NCBI GenBank assembly: GCA_008931825.1
Contig: QXVZ01026112.1
Coordinates: 1 to 26,288 of the forward strand
Source: Phallusia fumigata
Lineage: Eukaryota > Chordata > Ascidiacea > Phlebobranchia > Ascidiidae
Direction: 5' to 3'
Length of the DNA stretch: 26,288 bases
Below the pieces are notes generated by a model, which did not search any database, was not told where the DNA came from, and worked only from the letters and a program-made list of their open reading frames with translations. This document shows, one piece after another, positions 1-10,700 of this stretch (position 1 is its first letter; each line of letters starts with the position of its first letter). A program made the translations under genes and the position numbers.

Positions 1-3000
1 ACCTTGGCTGTGTCAGCTGATGCCAACAACCTCCCGCAGCTTGATGCCATTATCTTGGGTAATGGGCCATACCAACCTTCAAATCTCAAGACAGATGTGG
101 AGGAACAATACTTGCATGACACATCAGAACCAAACACCCAAAACCAACCACCTCCAGTAAACAGAGGTGAAACTGCAGTGGGTGGACCACCGTTTGAAAG
201 AAAGAAAACACGCTTGGTAAGGTTTAAGTTTTTTGTGTTCTGTTTCTTATATTTTTTATATCCCTAGCAGTATTTTGAAAATGTTTTCAAGTGCATGTTG
301 GTCAAAAAATGTCTAAACTTCATTTCCCAACGTTATTGACAGATGCTTGTTCAGAGTTTGAAATGTGTCTGTGTTTGTTACAACAGCCTTGGTAGATGCT
401 TTACCAGAAATTGTTTTCATTCAAAATTTGTCAACATAATAGTTAGCAGTTAACATTTTGTTTGTGTACAGTATGTAACACTTCGCAAAAATTTTAAAAA
501 ATAGTTGTGACATCAACTTTATTTAAAAACTCCAAAAACACAAAATTCAACCTCATATATGACCACTTCAATAATTTTCCTCACTCCCAGGAACAATACA
601 AGGCACTTGTCTGGCATCAATCACTGACAAATGTTCTCTTAAGCGCACCAAGAAAGCACTTCAATATTTCAATCTTTTTCATAAGAAGTCAAAAATATAT
701 ATTTACCATCTTACGGGTGTGTTGATTGAGGTAGGCCTTCAAATTCATTGGAACTGGTTTCCGCACGCACTGCTGTTTGGAGAAGACCATTGTTCATGGT
801 TTTGCTTTTGTTGCCATCTGCCAGGGTGACCTAAAATAACAATACCTGTGCAAAATACCTTTATGGCTTAATGTTGGTCGGTGATTCAGCTTTATTTTTA
901 TGCACACCCTTCGCAAATAACGGGTCTTTCAATAGCAACACAGGATTATGTGTTCAGCCATGTATTGAAAATTACATAGCTACAGCTTTAGTGAAGGATT
1001 TGATACAGTTAGTGAAAATGTAGCCTGTAGTCAGATAGCTGACTTTAGACTTTCTGGCATTTGGGGCTAAGGTATTGCTTTGGTGTCAAGGATTCAAATT
1101 TTGTGTTTACCCTTTAGCAGTTTAACTTGGGTGGTAAAAGTTTTTGGAGTTGAAGTGGCAAAAAGCTTTGTATCAGTTTTCTGATGTCAGTGTCATTCTA
1201 TAGACCAGTATCTGCACAAGTAAGTGTGAAGGGTGCTACTGCATAAACATTAGCCTAAAACAACTTTTTGTTATGGGCCGTACATAAAGCATTACTAAAT
1301 ATGAAGTCAGAAAAATGACAACTGGTAATTTGTTGTCCTTTGACTTTGTAGCTGGTGAAAGAAGACGAATATCCACCTGATGATGCACTGGAAACAATTC
1401 TACCAGATTATGTTCTGACTGAGAACGACCAGGACTTAACTGGTGCAAGTCATTTACAGACTTCAAAGTAAGCATCGTCTTGCAAACAGGTTGTCACTTA
1501 GGTTTTTGAAATGGCTCAAAACAGATTAAATTAGTGTGTTGCTTTTTAGAAGAATTTATGCAGAATGTTAATGATTTAATAAGTGGGTGTTACAGGGCTA
1601 TTTTATTTCTTTGTCAGTTTCCCCCCTTTTTGCATGGATTGTGACATGACAAATCTTGCAGTCTGTTGTTTGAAATGGAATTATTTCTTTTGTTTGCTCA
1701 TGTAACAATTTGTTATTCAATTCGAAACAATAAGAGGTGGAGCACCTCAACTGTTGTGTAATGTGAACTGACCACAATGAAAAAAGATATATACGCGCCG
1801 CTCCGCCAGCCTCTTGAAGCAGATATAAGTGCCATACAATATGATGTTCATGAGGGTCATATGCCCTCTGTGTGTGTGGCTGAAGTGGTATCATACCTGG
1901 GCTTATTGACCATGGTGTGCAGTGTGCATCCTGACTTTAAAATGGAACCAAAGTTTGTTTGAACAGGTTGCCTTCCAACTCCAGAAACCAAGAGATGGAG
2001 AAAACTGTGGATACTCATACACGCTCATTGCTTGACCATCAAGCCAAGGTTTGACTGTTTTTGTGATTTTGAAGTTACTAGTAAATTGACATGGTGGGTA
2101 ACGACTTGGTGTCTAGTATCTTAAGCTGGGAAAGTGTAAAATGACATGTGAACAAAATATATCAAGATGATTTTGGTTGAGAATTTATGAATTTAATTAA
2201 ACTTTATAGGAGCTTAACAAGTACAGAGAAGCTGTGAAAAGAATGTCAAATGACATCGTTAAACTGAGGGAAAGTCTTTCACAACTGCAGGTATAGTATT
2301 GTTTTTCGATCTGTTTGGTTTTTTGTCACACTTAACTTTATGCTTCATCACTATTTGATAGGAAGAAAATGCATTGCTGCGAAGAGAGTTGATGTTAAAC
2401 AAAGAGATCGGTAGCTCTGTGATGAATGACATTCATCAAGGAGTTGTTTCCTCACAAGAAGTTGCGGACAAATTTGGTGAGAATCCTTGTCTGACATCAA
2501 AAAAATTGTGTGTATACTTTGATTATGAATTAGACTTATTTATTGTGGACTTTCTTATGATTGGTGCCAATACAATATTTTGGGTGTGGCATACTATTTT
2601 TTGACACAAAAAAATTTTTAGTTGCTGTTAGACAACGACTGACCAAGGATGGAGAAGAATTGAAAAAGTATAAATCGAAGGTCCAGCACCTACAGAATCA
2701 AATGATCAAGGTGACATTGAACTACTGAGCAAGCAGAGAATTTTTTGAAATGTCAATTTCAATGATTAAAAACTTAAAACCAAATTGCTGCCAAAAGCCA
2801 ATTGTTTTTGTTTTTTCTTTTAAAGGCAAATGAAAGAGAGAAAGAGTATTTGATGAACAAGCCATCACAAAAGGAACTTGAAGCAACAGTCAGACACCTC
2901 CAAGAAAAACAAAAGAAGGCGAAAAAGTTGGAAGAAACCTGTGTACAACAGGAAAAAGTCATACAGAAAATGGAGAAGCTGTTAAACAAGTACATGAGGA

Positions 3001-3917
3001 ACAATGCCCAACCTGTTGGGCTTCAATCTATGCCTATTGGGGTTCAATCTATGCCTGTTGGAGGTACTTGATTATATGTGGGGTGTATATAAAGTGTTTT
3101 TACACTGTTTTTTTACAGATGTTATGCAACCAAACACAATGGCAATGTTGAGTCAGGAAAATAGCAGACTTCAAAGTGAAATTGACCGAATGAGGGTGAA
3201 AAAACTTTTTTGGTTTTTCTCATTAAATATTTGTGTTTAAAAATCTTGTTTAATGTTTTTGTTTGGTACAAAAAACACTGTAGTTAATTTTGTTAAAATT
3301 TAGGTTTAATAAAAAGTAGTTTCCAACATGTCTGTAACAGTATTCTATCATATTATGTTTGTAAAAGGTTTGTTTTGCCTTTCTTTTTTACAATATTAGC
3401 ATTCGCTCTTTGATGTAACATTAATTTACACACCTGATCATCTGAGCTTTAACAAAAATTGTGTTGTTTAGTTGCAGCAGCAACAACAAGACAGTGAGAA
3501 ATCTGACCTTTTAGCTCGGCTGGATCGTGCAGAAAGTAGAGTAGCTTCACTGGAAAGCCAGCTTGATCACAACTCCCGAGCGTGGGCAAAAGAGAGACAT
3601 GAACTCACAGTGCGACTTCAAGAACACAGAAATGGAATCATGAGAACGTCTGCAAATAACCCTGATCCAATTTTGGTAAAATTGTTTTTAATTCAGGTGT
3701 TATCTTGCATGTTTTAAACCACTTAACTATTAAAGCTTTTTTTTAAACCGCATGTCAAAACATGTTAACAAACAATATGTTGACATTCCAAATATCACCT
3801 GACCTAATGCAACTATGGCACAGTAAAAGCATGTTTTCAGCTATAATGGCTATAATGATTGGTTACAAAGTTACCATCCAGATATTTACTGATTTCCTTT
3901 TGCATGTGCAGGACTAA
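1..3917 (+). CDS. CCDC33: Coiled-coil protein, CCDC33-like (3' part, 10 exons)
   Basis: This is a partial gene that enters from the left edge in frame 1. I infer exons 1-216, 1352-1467, 1967-2048, 2210-2290, 2362-2476, 2622-2710, 2826-3063, 3119-3195, 3472-3675 and a tiny last exon 3912-3917 (Asp-stop). All junctions are GT-AG and the phases agree throughout. The product begins with a Pro/Asn-rich linker (QPPPVNRGE). It then becomes a long heptad-like coiled coil rich in Glu, Lys, Gln and Leu (ELNKYREAVKRM, LQEKQKKAKKLEE, RAESRVASLESQLDHNSRAW). A short QSMP repeat lies at about 3022-3060. An alternative last exon after the AG at 4004-4005 would instead add Ala-Phe-Phe-Ala-Glu-stop. The order of the segments and the C-terminal motif resemble, from memory, the coiled-coil C-terminus of CCDC33, a testis/cilium-associated protein whose C2 domains would lie upstream of this window. 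Being a coiled-coil protein is secure; the CCDC33 assignment is moderate, since coiled coils attract false similarity. Confidence 0.6.
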
Positions 3918-4594
3918 CAAAGAATGTGGCTGGATTCTGTAAGTTGATATGTTATGGATTTGTTTCCTGAAAATAAACATGTTGGGTGACGAAACTTTTT
4001 TTCAGGCTTTCTTTGCTGAATGATGCTGCAGAATACCACCATTGGTTTTCCACCAAGGTTGATCTTCTACAATGGACATCTATACTTATATGTTCATCAT
4101 TGCAAATTTCCAATGATTTGTTGCCTATTTGTATGTCCAACAAAATGCAACATTTTTAAGTATGCTACTGGGCATTTTTGTACCAGTTGTTGTTTAGTTC
4201 CGCTTTTATTGTTTTTACAAGCTTCATATTGTACTTTGTAGCCCCTTTATATTATTTTACTATACCAAGCAGTTACAAGCATACATTGTCTTAATGCTGT
4301 GCAATGGGTACCACAAAAACCCAGTGTAATTATTGTCATTACCTGCAGTTGTTTGCAATAGAAACAATTGTTGTTTGTAAAGGTTGGTCATCCACTGTGA
4401 TTTTATTAAAATTTTTACTGCTTTTTAAAGAGTTGTTTGACTAAACTAATAGTTGAAAAACTAGGGGATAGTACCTTTCTAAAATGTATGAATTTAACTT
4501 CCCACATAAATATACATACTATGCTCTGGCACATCAACCAGTGTTGCAAAATAATTTTTAAACATTTGATATGAACAGCATTGGATAACATTGT
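3918..4594. other. Tail-to-tail intergenic / 3' UTR sequence
   Basis: No exon or RNA gene is supported here. An AATAAA hexamer at 3972-3977 (+), about 55 bases after the proposed stop of the coiled-coil gene, is a reasonable polyadenylation signal for it. The rest is AT-rich sequence between two convergent genes. Short open frames in this stretch have no recognisable protein character. Confidence 0.5.
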
Positions 4595-4600
4595 TTTATT
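4595..4600 (-). terminator. Polyadenylation signal AATAAA for the KIAA1143 homologue
   Basis: The top strand reads TTTATT, giving AATAAA on the minus strand about 56 bases downstream of the KIAA1143-homologue stop codon. That is a normal distance for a short 3' UTR. Confidence 0.55.
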
Positions 4601-4655
4601 ACAAATCGGGAAAAACACACCCAAAACTTGTATCAGTTATAACAAGGTTTCATCT

Positions 4656-5234
4656 TCATTCAACTTCATCCTCCTCAGTAAATGAAAGTAATGATTTTGA
4701 TTTAATGCCAGTCTTTTTCTTCTTCTTGGATTTGACATCAGTTTCATCCTTTGGTGTTTCTTCTGAACTTGCTTTTCTTTTGCTTGTGGCAGATAAACCT
4801 GCAGAGGTTGTGCTTCTTTTTGAAACAGTTGGCTTTCGGAATTTGATCTTTCCATCTACTGGTACTTCATCAGTGTCCACAGCCTCTAAGCAACATTTCC
4901 AAATTTTAGTAATCCACTCTAGTTATGTATATGCAGGTGCACTGTACCCTTTGCAGCTTCTTCTGCTGTCAAATCTCCTTGCTTTAGAACCACAACTACC
5001 GGTTTTTCATCATCTTTTTCAGGCAAGTCTTCAAGATTTGCAGTCTCAGATTGGACCTGGGAAAAGGGTTTGAAATTTAAGAGGCAAAAGTAAACAAGCT
5101 TGAAACACAGTTGTTGTATTTTATGTAAAAACCTTGTCCTCTAGTGATGGTTCATGCTTTAACCCCACTCTTTGCTTAAATTGCTGGATGAACTTTGGCT
5201 GATCTTGCTTGATAAATCGTAATTTATGTGACAT
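4656..5234 (-). CDS. KIAA1143: KIAA1143 homologue, 146 aa, three exons
   Basis: The coding exons on the minus strand are 5234-5133 (34 codons, MSHKLRFIKQDQPKFIQQFK...), 5056-4948 (36 codons plus 1 base) and 4885-4656. Both introns are GT-AG (76 and 62 bases) and the phases match. The product of 146 residues is close to human KIAA1143 (about 154). Family landmarks are in order: an N-terminal FI..F..RVG segment, an acidic stretch leading to KPVVVVLKQGDLTAEEA, a PVDGKIKFRKP motif, a Lys/Ser-rich basic tail with KKKKK, and the acidic end SLLSFTEEDEVE, which closely follows the human ending. KIAA1143 is a small, largely disordered conserved protein of unknown biochemical function; none is claimed here. 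It lies downstream of MFSD5 on the same strand (534 bases away) and is convergent with the coiled-coil gene. The start is the first ATG, 6 bases after a strong AG acceptor. Confidence 0.9.
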
Positions 5235-5258
5235 ACCAACCTGCCAAAAACAAAAAGC
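5235..5258 (-). promoter_or_regulatory. Splice acceptor abutting the KIAA1143 start codon (possible SL trans-splice site)
   Basis: Read on the minus strand, a T-rich tract ending in TTTTTGGCAG (AG at 5242-5241) is followed by only GTTGGT and then the ATG. An acceptor this close to a start means either a 5' non-coding exon further upstream or a spliced-leader trans-splice site. SL trans-splicing is common in tunicates. The sequence alone cannot separate the two. Confidence 0.45.
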
Positions 5259-5768
5259 ATGGGTAAAATAGAAAAAAAATAAGACAACACCATGTCATCT
5301 TACTCTTGCAAAAACAATACAGAAACTTGCTTTTTTTGATGTTGGTTTACATTTTCAGCATTTTTGGTCTGTGTATTAAGCGCAATAAATAAAGTACAAT
5401 TATTTAGGAGCACAATAAGTACATTTTACAAAGACAATGGCCAACTATGAATGTAAGTATCATGAAAATATTTTCCAAAAAATTCAAAACATAGCGTGGA
5501 GAACTCAAACTACAAATAGTTGTTGTTAATGCCTTCCAGAACAAAGAAACATATGAACAAAAATGGCAATGTTGACCATATGTATTTCATAGCAATAAAA
5601 CTTAGGCCAGATTCAGGCTTGTGGCTTAGTTTACACCTTCATTGTATCTAAAGCTTTAATAGCTTCACTTTATGGGAAGAACAATAGCAAACAATATTAT
5701 AAAATGTGCTTGGGATCAAAAATTTTGCAGTTTCATGTTTTTTCATGCTTCAGCATTTAAGCTATCAG
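5243..5768. other. Intergenic between MFSD5 and the KIAA1143 homologue
   Basis: AT-rich sequence holding the MFSD5 3' UTR and whatever drives the KIAA1143 homologue. I see no repeat, RNA gene or convincing open frame. Confidence 0.5.
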
Positions 5769-7178
5769 TCAAGAAAATCCCTGCATTAATATTGCTTCAT
5801 CATCATTGTCAGTAGCATTTCTCTGTCCAGTTTTTGCTGAGCTAGTTAGTCTGATAACAATGAGAAGTGCTGCAACCACTGCCACAAAACAACACGCAAA
5901 TAAGTTCTTAGTCCCAGTGGCATTGTCCACACTGTGAAGGAAAATAAGTCCTGTGCAGGCAATAAGATTGAGTGGAACTCTGAACCACGTCACAGCTGCA
6001 CTTTTTACTTTGTCCAAATTCAGTTCCTTTTTGAGATCCATCATAGCAGGAAAATACATGCCAGAGGCCAATTCAAACACCAAAAATGCACAAAAGGAAA
6101 TAATGGGAAACTCCTTGCTTGGATGTGTAGTAAGGACACAGGTCAGAACAGCTCCTCCGGCTGAAACTAAAATTCCAATCATGGTGTAGCATGATGGAAT
6201 GTTTTTTAGGTTGATAATTATTCTGTAAATGGTCCCACCAAGCAAGTGGCTGACCATAAAAGAGGCAAAGACTATTCCAAGAGGTGGTCCATGGTGATCA
6301 AGTACCGGTGTCCAAAGAAAGACAAACAAACACAACACACTCTCGAATAAAGCTTGGATGCATCCAACTTGGAATAGGTTTTTGTTTTCAAAAATTGTTC
6401 GTAACTGTTGGCAACACGCTTTAAAAATCTTTTTCTTTTCAAAGCGGGCAATGCTTTCTGGTGTATTGCTATTGACAACTGATTGAGAACCTTTTTTAGC
6501 TCCATTTTCTTTCCAATTTTTTGAAGCAAAAATACAAGACATTAACAGTACGGGGACGGACAGCAATGATGGAACAACAGGACTAAAAGCAAACACTTCG
6601 CATAAAAGATAAGCTGTGATACCAGCTAGTACAGCACAAAGGCAATTTCCTTTAGAAGTCCTGACAAAAGTTATCTCAATCCAGTCCACAGGAAAGTCAT
6701 GGGTTTGTATATGAGTGCTTATATACCATTGTTCTTGTGCACAAAACAATAGAGAGGTGGCTGCACCAGAGAGCAGTCTCCCAACTATTAGTACTGTGTA
6801 ATCTGGTGACAGCTTTATTAGACATGCTACTGCATACACAATTGTGGCAATAATAAATATTCTGCATTGTCCATAGGTTTGTACGATGTAGTTGGAAGCT
6901 GTTCCAAATGCCAAAGCAGCTCCGAAGCCACAAACATAGATAATTGCAATTTGGTCTTCAATGAATCCATAATGTGAGTACAACTTATACAAGTATGGGG
7001 CGTTTAACCAATCACCAAAGATGACAAGATAATACACGAAAAAGTAAACCTTTTGGAAAGTTAGAAACTGTGGATTCGTGTTGGTTTTCTTCTTTGTAAC
7101 AGCTTTAAGAACAAACTGTAGCAAACCAGTTGCTGCGCTTATCACCATAAAGGTCACAAACACCGTGGCAACCAACAT
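5769..7178 (-). CDS. MFSD5: MFSD5, molybdate-anion transporter (MFS), 469 aa
   Basis: A single uninterrupted minus-strand frame of 469 codons from ATG to TGA. It is a Major Facilitator Superfamily protein of the MFSD5 branch, assigned in the literature to molybdate-anion uptake at the plasma membrane. It has about 12 hydrophobic spans; the first (MLVATVFVTFMVISAATGLL) starts at residue 1. Very conserved family blocks are FGDWLNAPYLYKLYSHYGF (about residues 54-72) followed by the QIAIIYVCG span; the QEQWYIS.H and HDFPVDWI loop; QALFESVLCLFVFLWTPVLD (about 275-294) with HHGPPLGI after it; and LASGMYFPAMMDLKKE and WFRVPLNLIACTGLIFLHS near the end. The length fits the vertebrate protein (about 450 aa). 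Vertebrate MFSD5 also has an uninterrupted coding region, so the lack of introns is normal. It is divergent from WDR45B. Confidence 0.95.
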   Translation of the reverse strand: MLVATVFVTFMVISAATGLLQFVLKAVTKKKTNTNPQFLTFQKVYFFVYYLVIFGDWLNAPYLYKLYSHYGFIEDQIAIIYVCGFGAALAFGTASNYIVQTYGQCRIFIIATIVYAVACLIKLSPDYTVLIVGRLLSGAATSLLFCAQEQWYISTHIQTHDFPVDWIEITFVRTSKGNCLCAVLAGITAYLLCEVFAFSPVVPSLLSVPVLLMSCIFASKNWKENGAKKGSQSVVNSNTPESIARFEKKKIFKACCQQLRTIFENKNLFQVGCIQALFESVLCLFVFLWTPVLDHHGPPLGIVFASFMVSHLLGGTIYRIIINLKNIPSCYTMIGILVSAGGAVLTCVLTTHPSKEFPIISFCAFLVFELASGMYFPAMMDLKKELNLDKVKSAAVTWFRVPLNLIACTGLIFLHSVDNATGTKNLFACCFVAVVAALLIVIRLTSSAKTGQRNATDNDDEAILMQGFS

Positions 7179-7794
7179 AGTTCTCAGTAACTCACGTTCT
7201 ATCCGACATCAGCCAAAAAACATTACATCAGATCTCGCGTGTTTAATATGAAACAAAATGCACAAATGGAACAACAACACAAAAATTGTGACTAATGAAC
7301 CGTGAGCAACATCACTCGACCGGAACATTACGTAACAATATCAGAACTGTGATGCGGAAAAATAAATGCCGATTAATCATGTTTATGGGGCAAATTTGGA
7401 TGTAATTGCTGACTAGGCAGCGAATTTAGCGCTTTCATGTAAAATTTATGAGATCTATACAACACTCCCGGTAAAAAGTTTAATCCGTGCAAACGGTATT
7501 TATCATTTTGCAGCAAGTATTTCGCAGCAGGTGGTTGCTTAAAAAGAATACGCCACTAGCTTTCGTTGTTTAACTGTGGTTAAAAGTTTTTCTCGTATAT
7601 AATACAAGTTTATCTATAAATATTTTGCTGTAACTTGTAAAGGGAAGGCACAAACTTGTGTGGAAAGGTTGCAGTGTCTGCAACTATAACTATTTTAACC
7701 TGTGTCTGTTTAGAGTGGTTTCAATCACACAGCTACAAATTGTCAGTTTTTGAAATTTTTTGTACATATGTATTGGTAGTTTATCTTTTATACA
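7179..7794. promoter_or_regulatory. Divergent intergenic region MFSD5 / WDR45B
   Basis: 616 bases separate two head-to-head start codons, so both promoters, or one bidirectional promoter, should lie here. The part next to MFSD5 (7180-7450) has more CpG than its surroundings, and the part next to WDR45B is AT-rich. I could not pick out a TATA box or a specific factor site with confidence. Confidence 0.5.
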
Positions 7795-10700
7795 ATGGCT
7801 AATCTTCTATACAGTGCATTCAATCAAGATCAAGGTTAGTCACACAAAACACATTCGTTTTCTAATAAATTCAGCATGTTTTAAGTTGACCATTTCAAGC
7901 TTCAACTTTAATCAAACATTTTGCCACTTCTTTATTTTCCATTACACTTTTTACAAACTTTTGTCTACATTTTGCAGGTTGTTTTGCATGTGGAATGCAA
8001 AATGGATTTCGTGTTTACAATACACATCCACTGAAGGAAAAAGAGCGCCAAGGTATGCAGATTTGGCCACAAAAAAAGTTGTAAGCATGTGTCCACCTCT
8101 CGTATGTATTCTCATGCTTCAAAAATTTTTATTCATTCAAGAAATGTAAGACAAAGCACATTACATGTGTGAAGTTGTGTGTAAATGTTGACTAGAGGTA
8201 CATGAAAAAAGGAAAGGTAGTTTCATGGGAGTATGTGCAGGAGATGATACAACAGTATTTTTATGCAGTAGTAAAATATTTGAAGCAGGGGTTGGCAACT
8301 TACTGCCCACAGGCCAAGTCCAGCNTTCTCCCATACATTAATTGAATTAAGTTTATTTCAGTTGGAATAGAATAAACATGCTACAGCTACACTGTTAAGG
8401 AATAGCATACCATTTCATGCAATATATTTAATTGTTCGAAACCTTTATTTTATGCAAAAAAGTTTACTGCAAATACCAATGCATTTATGTCAGAGCCCAT
8501 GTTGAAGAGTATTCATAATAATTACCAGTGTGGAGATGTGGCAAAACTAAAACTTTGTGCATTGTGATTCTTTCAAAAAAACTTTATTTTTGTTTGTACA
8601 TTTAGTGATGATTTGGGATGATCTGAAAAAGAAGGTTGTCATTGAGCTAATTTTCTCATCTGATGTAAGAAGTGTTCGATTGAGAAGGGATCGAATAGTA
8701 GTAACCCTTGACCGACTGATCAAAGTATTTACTTTCACTCAAAATCCCCAGCAATTGCATGCATTCGAAACCACATACAATCCTGAAGGTTTACAAACAT
8801 TGTTTTTGTGTTTTATGTAAAACAATTACTAAAACGATGTACTTTATAGGATTGTGCCAACTGTGTCCCAGTAGCAGCAAATCAATACTTGTCTTTCCTG
8901 CTCGCACAACTGGCACTATCCAAGTAAGTTTACAATATACTTATTTTAATGTCTAAACATTCTCAGTGATTTTTTGGTTTGCAAACTAAATTGCTTATGA
9001 TGGGGTGTTCTTTCCTTACAGATTGTTGATTTGAGCAAGACTGAAGCAGCACCTCTTGAAATCCATGCACATGATGGGCCGATTTCCTGCCTTGCACTCA
9101 ACCTTAATGGCACAAGACTAGCCACTGCCTCCCACAAGGTACAGTTGCCTCCAGTCTGATGTTCCATTTATAAGTGTGTTTTGCTTATATCTCATTTTGT
9201 TTATACCACATAGGGAACTTTAATCCGAATATTTGACACTTCAACTGGACTTCAAGTGGGTGAGCTACGACGGGGCTCGGGAAATGCCAAAATATACTGG
9301 TGAGTTTAGCCCAACATTTTAGGTGTTGCTGGCTAACATCTTTCATGATAAAATAGCAATCAAGTTCATCAACTACATTTTTATTGTGACATAACATATC
9401 ATTTAATTTTGTTAAATTTTGGAAAGCATGGGGAGATAATAAGTCACTAGTTACATGAAGAGTTGCCGTATGATTTGCATTGTTTTTAAATTTAGTATGT
9501 TTTTAAAGCGTTTGGCATGAAAGTTTTTGATTACTGGCAAATATTAGAAATGACTAGTATAATTTTAGTATATTTTGATGGCAAATTTATCTATGCTTTT
9601 AAACAATAATGTTAAACAAATAAGTGTTCAGGCAACTTAACCTCAAGGACTGCATACCACCTGTAGGTTATGGAGCCCTGCTATAGACAGTAAATAGTAT
9701 TGCGCCATTGGTAATAAATAGTGGATTGTGTTACCCTAGTTAAGATGTCCAGGTTTAAAAGATTGTTGTGTTTATAGTCATATCTATGATGTTTATGTTA
9801 CTCCCAGCATATTGCTAGATTATGCCACTTTGGCTCTTTAAAAATTGCAAGGGGACAAAAGTTAGTAGAGTTAGGAAACCACTGTCTGTGCAAAAGTTTT
9901 AGTAAAGTTTGGAAAATCACTGTCTAAATAGTCATAATAGCCCCTGCCCACTATATTCAAAAGTTCACACTGATACATTCCTTAAAGTTCCTTGGTTTCA
10001 CACCCTGCATATTCATCCCACCAGGAAGTATGGTTACAGTTAGTCACCACCATTGCTAAGTCAGTTGGTGAGGTTTGTTCATGACAGTGTTTTCAGAGAC
10101 ATTTGTGTAAAGAAACAAAACACCCACCAAAGAGTTTCACAGGATGTCAAAGTATTGTCCGTACTGAAGGGAAAACATGTTGTTTTGACTCGTTTTTTTT
10201 TCTTCTTTAAATTTGCAGATATTACATGCATATTGTTTTCACTCTGTTTTTGTTTTGTTATTTTCTGTCTAATGCTGGTTTTTTCTTCCGTTTGATCAAA
10301 AAGGTCAATTGAATTTCTTTAAATTTGCACACATGATAGATGGGTATCTGAAGTGACCCCAGTTGACCCATCAATTAATTCACAGGCCCCAAAAACGTAA
10401 AATTTTAAAGACAGCACTATTTATTAAAGTAAGTCACCTAAACGTTTACTTTTTTGTTAGTTGTACAATGCAAGTATTTTTGGACTTTTGGTTGAATTCA
10501 CCGATTTTTTAGCCCTAAATGTTCTGTTCTGAAATACTAATTCAAATGTGTTGAAATTTGAAACATACTTATATAGGGTGCTTATTAGTTGCTTAAAATT
10601 TCTGTCTGAGTAACGATTGATACCAAAAAAGTGATTGACAGGTTATCCTCACACTGTTTTTACACCCACAAATGAGTGGAAAAGACAGTGTGTGACAATA

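Noticed and set aside
7760-8149. 129-codon plus-strand frame starting before WDR45B
   Set aside because: It reads through the WDR45B first exon, intron and second exon in the wrong frame. The spliced PROPPIN reading is clearly correct.
10649-10695. Hairpin-capable stretch as a small RNA gene
   Set aside because: Arms are only about 9-11 bases with a long loop; this is not enough to call an RNA.
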